A stretch of 8,870 nt of DNA from Methanobacteriota archaeon. Its GTDB lineage: Archaea > Thermoplasmatota > Poseidoniia > Poseidoniales > Poseidoniaceae. Position numbers and translations under genes: made by a program. The stretch spans positions 23,640 through 32,509 of the forward strand of contig PBXT01000003.1 in NCBI GenBank assembly GCA_002727695.1. The letters run 5' to 3'. Below are positions 1 to 6,092 of this stretch, piece by piece. Below the pieces are notes generated by a model that was given only the letters and a program-made list of their open reading frames with translations, searched no databases and had not been told where the DNA came from. Each line of letters starts with the position of its first letter. Within the stretch, counting starts at the first letter, position 1.

Positions 1-860
1 TCCATCAATCCATCATCTACCAAAGAGAGGTGGTCTGCCATGACAATTTCATTCATCTTCCCTGACCAGAAAGATTCACCACGTGCCAATCTTTCTCCCT
101 TGATTGCTGAAGGCACTACGACTGAGAATAATGGCGAAAAACCGCCAGAAGTCATCAAAACAGGGCAATCTTCAGTGTCTCCACCGTCTATTTTTTGTCT
201 TGTTATTTGAGACCAATGAACCGCTTTGTCCACACAGGCTGTCAAATCTTTGAGCATTCCTCGTGAAGATTCTCCCTCATATGAAGAGGTTAAGTGGTCG
301 TCCTCATCAATTGAGACGTGAATTCCAATTCCATGTGAAGTGTAAACTCCACCGCTTTCAATACCTGAGCTCGTTACAATCGCACCTGCTCCAGCACCAA
401 TCCCAATGCCACCGCCGACTGCAACCGCTCTTGAATCTAGTTCCGTAACCCTAGTAAGCACTTGGTCACCTTGCTCAAGTAAATCCTCTGGCCCCATATC
501 CAAAATCGCTTTATCTTTCATTCCGGATACGCTGGATGCGGATTGATTTCCAGGTAATTCAAAACCTTCTATGGAAGGTGATTTTCTTGCAATGGAAAGT
601 GCTTGCTGAATTGCTCTTTCCGCCGATGAAGGGTCTACAAGATGCGCAAATCCATATCTGCCATCTTCCACTAGCCGGATTCCGAATCCGCCTTCACCGC
701 CGCCCGACGCCATTGATATCTTTCCAGCCTCGATATCTAGCGAATTTCCATATCCTTGGGAGGCAAAAATTTCCCATTCTGCCACGCCAGCGCTTTCGCA
801 AGCAACCCCTATTTTTTGCGCTGAATCCATCAAACGCTCAACTGCATCATCAGGAATCAT
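1..860 (-). CDS. tldE: TldE/PmbA-family subunit of the TldD-TldE protease, C-terminus cut by the window edge
   Basis: My reverse-strand translation gives 286 residues before the frame runs off the left edge; PmbA/TldE proteins are about 420-450 residues, so roughly the last third is missing. Family features seen: an N-terminal helix followed by a strand pair with NSLDIEAGKI (about 39-48), a central DSRAVAV strand (about 142-148), and a C-terminal-domain stretch SAIKGERLARGESFWSGKMN (about 251-270) that resembles the PmbA core. In known systems TldE has no catalytic metal site and pairs with TldD in a complex that trims peptides, for example the microcin B17 leader and the CcdA antitoxin in E. 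coli. The ATG lies 1 bp after the tldD stop, with GGTG 7 nt upstream (complement of 868-871), so the two are surely co-translated. Odd: a Gly/Ala-rich run at residues 149-160. No frameshift is seen in the visible part. Family assignment is firm; the archaeal substrate is unknown. Confidence 0.9.
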   Translation of the reverse strand, partial: MIPDDAVERLMDSAQKIGVACESAGVAEWEIFASQGYGNSLDIEAGKISMASGGGEGGFGIRLVEDGRYGFAHLVDPSSAERAIQQALSIARKSPSIEGFELPGNQSASSVSGMKDKAILDMGPEDLLEQGDQVLTRVTELDSRAVAVGGGIGIGAGAGAIVTSSGIESGGVYTSHGIGIHVSIDEDDHLTSSYEGESSRGMLKDLTACVDKAVHWSQITRQKIDGGDTEDCPVLMTSGGFSPLFSVVVPSAIKGERLARGESFWSGKMNEIVMADHLSLVDDGLM

Positions 861-861
861 A

Positions 862-2253
862 TCATCCCACCAGTGCTTCTCTAATTCGCATCAGTGGCCC
901 ACCGTCCCCAACAGGTACAGTCTGACCTTTGCCACAGAATCCCGGTGCTCCAAGATATGCGTCACGGGTCAGTCCGTCTACATTCTTCAAAATCTCAAGT
1001 GTCATTCCGGAAACACTGACGTCTCGAACTGGGCGGGATAGTGAGCCATTCTCAATAATCCAAGCTTCCTGTGCTGCGAATTGGAATGAACCTCTACCAG
1101 TATCAACTTGGCCGCCTCTGCTTCCACAAGCATATACTCCGAATTCAATATCCTCAATCAATTCATCAAGGTCTTGATGAGTTCCACCTTGAATGACAGT
1201 ATTCGACATTCTCACAAGTGGGTGATGCAATCCATCTTGAGCTCTAGCGCCGCCATTTGGATCTAGGTCGTATCTGTGTGCAGTTTCACGATGGTTAAGG
1301 TATTCAGTAAGTACGCCATTCACAATTAGATTCTTTGGACGAGTATCTACTCCCTCATCATCAATTGGATAACAGCCGTATCCACCACGCATTGTTGGGT
1401 CATCGACCACAGTGCATATTTCTGAGCCGATTGTTTGGCCCAAGCGCCCTTCTAAGCAAGAATCACCTGCGGCTACCAAATCGGCTTCGCATGGGTGACC
1501 CAAGGCTTCGTGAATGTATACTCCCGTCAAATCTCTATCTGCTACTAGCGGCATCTTACCAGATGGCGCTCTTTCAGCACCTAACAACCTAAGTGCGGAG
1601 ATTCTAGCATTTCGACCCATCTCTCCTAGGTCACATGATTCGATTACTTCTAGGCCGCCTTCCCCTCCATGTCGCATTCTATAGGACACTACGTCGCTTC
1701 CGTCTCTAGCAGTAACCATGCCATTGATTAGACTCCTTTGGAACGACCAAACTCGGTTCATTCCTTCACTGGTCATCAACTCGGTGTGAATGTGCTCATC
1801 AGACCATCCTGTGCTTGTTGAAACAATCTTTTCGTGGTCTTTTGCTTCATTGTCTATTGCCAACATCATTTCGATTCTTGTATCTAAATCGGTATCTCTG
1901 ACATCTTTAGAACTCTTCCAGTGAATTTCATCCTCTATGATTGGAACTTCAGCTAATCCAACAGCTACCTGGGAAGGAGAACGGCGTGCTGCGACCGCTT
2001 TTGCTAATCTCAATGTGGGTGCAACTTGGTCTACAATCGATGCAATATCGCTAGTTGAATGAACTCCCCATGCGCCATCCGCAAGAATACGCATTGTCAC
2101 TCCAACTTCCTGCCCAGGAATTGCTCTCTCCAACTTACCGTCTTTGAGCGAAGCAGTATTCGTAGTCTCGCTTACTAGCCTTATTTCAGCATACTCTGCG
2201 CCCAGATCTGTTGCATGATCCAGCGCTTTTGTGATTTTGTCTTCATCTAGCAT
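862..2253 (-). CDS. tldD: TldD-family zinc metalloprotease subunit
   Basis: This is a 463-residue protein of the TldD/PmbA family (U62 peptidases), the catalytic partner of TldE. The metal-binding motif HEALGH lies at residues 248-253 (H248, E249, H253), followed by PCEAD. Further family marks are GGQVDTGRGSFQF (about 380-392), EAWIIENG (about 396-403) and FCGKGQTVPVG near the C-terminus with conserved C440. Length matches the family. I chose the ATG at 2253 because it puts the AEYAEIR strand near residue 20, as in archaeal relatives, and has GAGG 4 nt upstream (complement of 2258-2261). The frame stays open to a GTG at 2331, adding 26 residues without family resemblance and leaving only 11 bp to cgi121; that longer form cannot be excluded. 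It is third in the hel308-cgi121-tldD-tldE run and stops 1 bp before tldE. Known relatives degrade unstructured peptides or cleave leader peptides; no precursor-peptide gene is visible nearby. Confidence 0.93.
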   Translation of the reverse strand: MLDEDKITKALDHATDLGAEYAEIRLVSETTNTASLKDGKLERAIPGQEVGVTMRILADGAWGVHSTSDIASIVDQVAPTLRLAKAVAARRSPSQVAVGLAEVPIIEDEIHWKSSKDVRDTDLDTRIEMMLAIDNEAKDHEKIVSTSTGWSDEHIHTELMTSEGMNRVWSFQRSLINGMVTARDGSDVVSYRMRHGGEGGLEVIESCDLGEMGRNARISALRLLGAERAPSGKMPLVADRDLTGVYIHEALGHPCEADLVAAGDSCLEGRLGQTIGSEICTVVDDPTMRGGYGCYPIDDEGVDTRPKNLIVNGVLTEYLNHRETAHRYDLDPNGGARAQDGLHHPLVRMSNTVIQGGTHQDLDELIEDIEFGVYACGSRGGQVDTGRGSFQFAAQEAWIIENGSLSRPVRDVSVSGMTLEILKNVDGLTRDAYLGAPGFCGKGQTVPVGDGGPLMRIREALVG

Positions 2254-2257
2254 TCTG

Positions 2258-2261
2258 CCTC
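2258..2261 (-). promoter_or_regulatory. Shine-Dalgarno-like GAGG supporting the short tldD start
   Basis: Reverse-strand GAGG sits 4 nt before the ATG at 2253. It complements the archaeal 16S anti-SD (SD consensus GGAGGTGA). The alternative GTG at 2331 has no comparable motif. The spacing is slightly short, so this is supporting rather than decisive evidence. Confidence 0.4.
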
Positions 2262-2342
2262 TGGAAAACAATGAGTCTGATTGTCTAGTAGTAACCACCA
2301 TGGTCAGCCGGTGTAGTAGGTGCTCTTTCACATTTACGAACT

Positions 2343-2831
2343 CTAGCGTAAATCTGCAAGATGAATATGGCCTATTGCGCCATTTTCTGATTTTTCACCT
2401 TCAATGCCCAACCTTTCTGAATCAAAAACATCTAGGCCGGGCCTGTCATCTAGAATTTTAAAGCCCATTCTTTCAGCATGTTCAACGTATGATTCATCAC
2501 TAGCTTGTCCAGAGAGGTCTATGATCCAAGCCTCTTTGTCTCCTTGTAGTAGACCTGCTCGTTTGAAACTCGTTGAGATGTGATGAGTGCCAGAAAGCAA
2601 TCGCATAAACTCACCATCTAATGAGTTAGATTTCATTGAATCCCTTGAACGATTCCGCATCAATACTTCGTGTGCAACCCATCCATGAATGTCGCTTGCA
2701 AGACTGTATCCGCTAATCAAAGCCCAATTTTCAGAATCTCTATTCTCTATCCATGACATAACAAGAGACCTAGGGTCATCGCAAGGAGAGCCCAAGGAAA
2801 CCCTACGGCATGGAAATATAGGCGCGGTCAC
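2343..2831 (-). CDS. cgi121: KEOPS complex subunit Cgi121
   Basis: A 162-residue protein resembling archaeal Cgi121, the KEOPS subunit that with Kae1, Bud32 and Pcc1 makes N6-threonylcarbamoyladenosine at position 37 of tRNAs and helps recruit tRNA. The best match is the central helical pair: a basic MRNRSRDSMKSNSLDGEFMR segment (58-77) then LLSGTHHISTSFKRAGL (78-94), corresponding to the family pattern of an 'E-[FI]-[ML]-R/L-x-L-[SA]-G-x-[RH]-[QH]-I' helix and an 'A-[LF]-x-x-x-G' helix, followed by a strand AWIIDLSG (106-113). The N-terminal strand-helix (about 8-27) and ISGYSL strand also fit. The start is a GTG at 2831 without a clear ribosome site; an ATG at 2759 (residue 25) would remove the first strand and helix of the fold, so I prefer the GTG. 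It lies 24 bp after hel308 and in the same reading frame. Cgi121 and Hel308 genes are known neighbours in euryarchaea such as haloarchaea, which strengthens the call. Confidence 0.82.
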   Translation of the reverse strand: MTAPIFPCRRVSLGSPCDDPRSLVMSWIENRDSENWALISGYSLASDIHGWVAHEVLMRNRSRDSMKSNSLDGEFMRLLSGTHHISTSFKRAGLLQGDKEAWIIDLSGQASDESYVEHAERMGFKILDDRPGLDVFDSERLGIEGEKSENGAIGHIHLADLR

Positions 2832-2855
2832 AGTTGCCGCAAAGCGTCCATGATT

Positions 2856-5366
2856 TCAATCCTGACGCTCGCCAGGAAGCGGTTCATCATCACTTCTAGG
2901 AGGCTTTTTTACGTCTTTGGTGGAGATTATTCGCACGGATTCTAATATCCTATCAACTAGAATTGGGCCCCATCCGCGTTTTGATTTTAACTTATCAAGT
3001 TCAGAATTACTCATCGCTAACAAATCGGCAGGAGTTCTAACTCCCATTTCAGATAGCGTTCTGGCTCTATTTCTTCCGATATTCCTGACTTGGACCAACT
3101 GCAATAAGTCTTCCTTGCAGCCCGCTCTAACTCTCGCTCGAGTAAGTTCTAGCATCCCGGCTAATTCTGCAACATACCCTAGATGCTCTTCTGCAAACAC
3201 ATCATCTCGAAGTAAAACTTCTCTAGCTGCTAACAATAACCAAGCCATCAAATCAGTTCGCGTGTAGACGTCTCCGGGAGTGACGCCCAATTCTTTTTCT
3301 ATATCTCTGAGGTCTCTTTCTTCATACCAAAATTCGGTACACCAAGCGCTTTTCACCAAACCCATTGCCCTTTCATCAATCGGACTTTCAATTAGCAGTT
3401 CATCTTCAACTAGGGCTGCTTTCTGTCTTAACTTACTTCCAAAATCCAATTCACTAGATTTAGGCCACAAAGAAATGAAGTCGGGGGTTGCTGCAACTAG
3501 GTGGCACAAACTGAAACTTGTCACAGGTAGACTCTTTCTTACAATACGCCTTACCGCTCTCCGCAAACCATCTAACAGAATATCTGCTGAGAGTGGGTCG
3601 ATGTACAGCTGTGCGACCCTCTCCCCCATTGGGGTAGCCTCGTACTCATTGTCCAATGCCTCTGTGTCGAAAGAAAGAGAATTACCAACGCTGATGCTTG
3701 AAGCTCTTTGGAACCCAAAGGTTGCTTCAGTTGGTTCTCTGGATTTAGATTTTGAGAAACTTACACCCGATGCGGACTGAGCCGCATCGACCCAAGAAGG
3801 CGTTTCATCATCCCAATTCTCTTCGATGCTGCCCACATTTGTTCTACGCACAAATCGCTTATCAACAAGCCATTTGAGCATAGAGTCTATGTTCTCTTGA
3901 AGATAAGAGTTGGTTTGAGAGTGGCCAAGATAAGTTCTAGAGAAGAAATCTCCAATCTTCTTTCTTGTGTTGAGACCTCCTGTAGCGATTGATGAAAGTA
4001 AATGGAATCTCATCGCCGGTTCTGCTGCCAATTTCGAGGAGATATCTTCGACAGGGCCGTGAATATATCTGTCTGCGATATCATCTGCAACTTGCCTGGG
4101 GTCACCTCCTTTGCAAGCAAGCCATGCTTCGCCAACAGGGTCATAACGTGGCCGACCTGCTCTTCCGAGCATCTGTCTCACTTCCATTACTGGAAGAAGC
4201 CTGCTCATGCCATCTTCAAAGCGTTTCAAGTCGCGAATTAGTACTCTTCTTGCAGGTAAATTAACCCCGGCTGCTAGAGTAGGAGTTGCACATAAGCAGT
4301 ACAGAATACGATTTTTGAAAGCGTTCTCGATCTCGTTTCTCTGAGTATGCCTTAAGCCTGCATGGTGGAATGCCACTCCACCTTTGACGCATTCAGCAAG
4401 AGTATCACCCATTGCAGAATTCGAATTTCTGGAAAGCCTCTCAGACAATTCTTTGAGGGCCGGTAAAACCTCTGGATTATGTTTCGACAGATACTTGTGC
4501 ATCCTCTGTCCTAATTTTTTGGCTTCGGATTGTGCTGAACGACGTGCTGCTACGAAAACAAGTAATTGGCCATCTTGCTCGTAGACATCGTTTAGAGCAG
4601 CCCAAGCAACGTGGCTTTTTGGACCTTCTAATGTTCGAGGAGGGCCAAGGTCGCTGGCTGTACTCAACTCACTTTTTTGTATGGCTCTGGGTTCTAAGTC
4701 GAGTTCTGCAAGAGTCGCATACTCCAAACTAACTGGCCTCCACTGAGAAACTATGAGGTCGCTCTCTAACCAGTCGGCTAGATCTTGTGAATTGCCAACT
4801 GTGGCAGATAAAGTAATGATCTGCGCTTCTGGAAGCAAGTGCCTAATTCTTGCCAAATTGATTTCCATTGTAGGCCCTCTATGACTGTCATTCACAAGAT
4901 GGAACTCATCAGCAACAACTACAGAGACTCTTCTGAGCACCTCTGACTTTGACCTCATAAGCGAATCTAATTTTTCGCTGGTGCAAACTAGAATGTCGCA
5001 ATCGTCGATTTGTTTGGCTTCATTTGGAGCATCTCCTATTCCAAGGCCGATTTTCAAACCAAGACTCTCACCTAACTGTTTTAGTTCCTCGAGTTTCTCT
5101 GAAGCTAGGGCTTTCAAAGGAACGATGTAAATTCCTCTCGAACCAACATTTCTTGTCATAATTTGATTGACTAAACCCATGAAAGCGACCAAACTTTTGC
5201 CACTTGCAGTAGGAATGCAAAGCATAGTGTTTCGGCCTGCTAGAATTGAAGGCATTGCCTCTGCTTGTGGCGGGTGAAGCGTCATTATGCCCCAATCATT
5301 TTCCACAAATCGGACAAAATCTTCTGGTAAACCGAGCTTAGAGACTGCGCGCTCCGGTTCACCCAT
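2856..5366 (-). CDS. hel308: Hel308-family superfamily 2 DNA helicase
   Basis: An 836-residue ATP-dependent 3'-5' DNA helicase that in archaea acts at stalled forks and in recombination. Motifs in order: Q-like LHPPQAEA (30-37), Walker A PTASGKS (52-58), Ia VPLKALASEK (82-91), Ib TSEK (129-132), Walker B DEFH (153-156), III SAT (187-189), IV FVAARRS (271-277), V ATPTLAAGVNLPARR (360-374), VI QMLGRAGRPRYD (398-409). A winged helix begins near 440; its end, TPMGERVAQLYIDPLS (578-593), is the usual Hel308 junction into the ratchet domain, where W709 sits in GDVYTRTDLMAWLL (698-711) at the position of the DNA-stacking tryptophan. A helix-hairpin-helix follows (VRNIGRNRARTLSEMG, 760-775) near the C-terminus. 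Family members are usually about 700-720 residues; much of the excess is a Ser-rich insertion at about 512-573. Starts at an ATG with no Shine-Dalgarno, possibly a leaderless transcript. First gene of the left operon, divergent from the TerB-like gene. Confidence 0.96.
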   Translation of the reverse strand: MGEPERAVSKLGLPEDFVRFVENDWGIMTLHPPQAEAMPSILAGRNTMLCIPTASGKSLVAFMGLVNQIMTRNVGSRGIYIVPLKALASEKLEELKQLGESLGLKIGLGIGDAPNEAKQIDDCDILVCTSEKLDSLMRSKSEVLRRVSVVVADEFHLVNDSHRGPTMEINLARIRHLLPEAQIITLSATVGNSQDLADWLESDLIVSQWRPVSLEYATLAELDLEPRAIQKSELSTASDLGPPRTLEGPKSHVAWAALNDVYEQDGQLLVFVAARRSAQSEAKKLGQRMHKYLSKHNPEVLPALKELSERLSRNSNSAMGDTLAECVKGGVAFHHAGLRHTQRNEIENAFKNRILYCLCATPTLAAGVNLPARRVLIRDLKRFEDGMSRLLPVMEVRQMLGRAGRPRYDPVGEAWLACKGGDPRQVADDIADRYIHGPVEDISSKLAAEPAMRFHLLSSIATGGLNTRKKIGDFFSRTYLGHSQTNSYLQENIDSMLKWLVDKRFVRRTNVGSIEENWDDETPSWVDAAQSASGVSFSKSKSREPTEATFGFQRASSISVGNSLSFDTEALDNEYEATPMGERVAQLYIDPLSADILLDGLRRAVRRIVRKSLPVTSFSLCHLVAATPDFISLWPKSSELDFGSKLRQKAALVEDELLIESPIDERAMGLVKSAWCTEFWYEERDLRDIEKELGVTPGDVYTRTDLMAWLLLAAREVLLRDDVFAEEHLGYVAELAGMLELTRARVRAGCKEDLLQLVQVRNIGRNRARTLSEMGVRTPADLLAMSNSELDKLKSKRGWGPILVDRILESVRIISTKDVKKPPRSDDEPLPGERQD

Positions 5367-5376
5367 GATGCATTTT

Positions 5377-5405
5377 AGCGGTCAATAGTCCAAAAGGTAA
5401 CCGCT
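5377..5405. repeat. Inverted repeat AGCGGT-17 nt-ACCGCT
   Basis: AGCGGT at 5377-5382 and its exact reverse complement ACCGCT at 5400-5405, separated by 17 nt. It lies just upstream of hel308, around the expected core promoter for that gene. Half-site centres are 23 bp apart, about two helical turns, which would suit a dimeric regulator. A 6-bp match can arise by chance, so a role as an operator is inference. Confidence 0.35.
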
Positions 5406-5420
5406 TGAACAGCCGACACC

Positions 5421-5438
5421 CTCAAGTCCTATCTTGAG
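5421..5438. repeat. Inverted repeat CTCAAG-6 nt-CTTGAG
   Basis: CTCAAG at 5421-5426 and CTTGAG at 5433-5438 form a perfect 6-bp inverted repeat with a 6-nt centre. It ends 12 bp before the TerB-like ATG. If that gene is leaderless the repeat would cover the TATA position, the usual place for an archaeal repressor site; if transcribed, it could form a small hairpin. Functional role is not shown by the sequence. Confidence 0.4.
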
Positions 5439-5450
5439 CGTGCGTGTAAT

Positions 5451-6092
5451 ATGAGCAGTGACGATGCAATGGTCGATGAGCGACTTTCTGTGTTTGATGA
5501 TGAGCCTGATTTGAACGACTGGTTCGAAGTCATTTGTGGTTCATTAATGGCGGTTATCGGAATATTCCAACTAATTTCTCCAGGTAATCTGGTTGACCCA
5601 GATGTTATGCGTTGGTTCGCTGCTGCTGTTAGTGTTTCAGGCCTGGTTTGGGCTGCTCATGGATTAAAGGACATGGCGATTAAAGAAGTCAGAAAATCAA
5701 TCGTGATTTTAGAAATGGGTTCCAAGCAAGGAAGCGTCGATTATGGATTAATTCGTGACGTTATCCTAAACCCAGATGCATATGCGGACTTCTTGGTTAA
5801 AGAGTATGAAAATGCGTATGCTGACGGCGTAATAACCGATAAGGAACTTGAGGAATTAAAGGCGATTCAATCCGCATTAGGGATCAGCGACGAAGATGCT
5901 GCCAAGATGGCTGTCAGAAGTGCAATCAAATCTGCACTAGCAGACGGAAAGGTCACAGATGAAGAAAGAAAGATGATTGATACTGCATCTAAGGGACTTT
6001 CCAAGGCTAAGAAGACCAAACTTTCGGAAGCATTAGATAGCGGAGAAATCAGTGATGAAGTGGAAAAGATTCTACAATCTCTCGAAGATTAG
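5451..6092 (+). CDS. Two-helix membrane protein with TerB-like acidic cytosolic domain
   Basis: A 213-residue protein with no firm named family. Layout: acidic N-terminal tail (1-24), membrane helix 1 (about 26-44), short loop with SPGNLVDP, membrane helix 2 (about 54-71), a lysine/arginine patch (KEVRKS, 78-83) suggesting both ends are cytosolic, then a helical acidic domain from about 98. That domain has two copies of a motif 40 residues apart: ADGVITDKE (124-132) and ADGKVTDEE (164-172), each followed by an amphipathic helix. The 'A-x-A-D-G-x-[IV]-[TS]-x-x-E' pattern is the hallmark of TerB-like domains (tellurite-resistance TerB, DjlA N-terminus), so I infer a TerB-like fold. A third weaker repeat, DSGEISDEVEKI, lies at 196-207. 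It resembles the second half of an EF-hand loop but lacks acidic residues at loop positions 1 and 3. Role unknown; possibly membrane-linked stress or metal sensing. Divergent from hel308; its end overlaps the next gene by 4 bp. Confidence 0.8.
   Translation: MSSDDAMVDERLSVFDDEPDLNDWFEVICGSLMAVIGIFQLISPGNLVDPDVMRWFAAAVSVSGLVWAAHGLKDMAIKEVRKSIVILEMGSKQGSVDYGLIRDVILNPDAYADFLVKEYENAYADGVITDKELEELKAIQSALGISDEDAAKMAVRSAIKSALADGKVTDEERKMIDTASKGLSKAKKTKLSEALDSGEISDEVEKILQSLED

Larger units (their letters stand above)
5367..5450. promoter_or_regulatory. Divergent intergenic region holding the hel308 and TerB-like gene promoters
   Basis: These 84 bp are the only spacer from which both the left operon (leftward) and the TerB-like gene (rightward) can be transcribed. 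No convincing archaeal TATA box is visible: a weak T-rich patch lies around 5388-5400 on the hel308 side, about 25-30 bp upstream of its ATG, and nothing clear on the other side. Neither start codon has a Shine-Dalgarno, which fits short or absent leaders. Two perfect 6-bp inverted repeats lie inside it and are listed separately. A short out-of-frame ATG precedes the hel308 start and ends after four codons. Confidence 0.5.

Noticed and set aside
536..925. Open plus-strand frame of 129 codons across the tldE/tldD junction
   Set aside because: It is antisense to two well-supported genes, with His/Pro/Arg-rich composition typical of a shadow frame.
1..2253. A ribosomal peptide (microcin-like) maturation cluster around TldD-TldE
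   Set aside because: No short precursor-peptide gene, cyclodehydratase, dehydrogenase or exporter is visible in the window; the neighbours are housekeeping genes.
3280..3780. Open plus-strand frame of 166 codons inside hel308
   Set aside because: It lies antisense to the conserved helicase and has Ser/Leu-rich shadow composition without any domain-like pattern.
5068..5295. Minus-strand frame of 75 codons in the 5' part of hel308
   Set aside because: It overlaps the helicase motif I-Ia region in another frame and shows no conserved motif of its own.
5822..5967. True calcium-binding EF-hands in the TerB-like protein
   Set aside because: Loop positions 1 and 3 are Asn/Ser and Tyr/Leu rather than acidic residues, so canonical calcium binding is unlikely.
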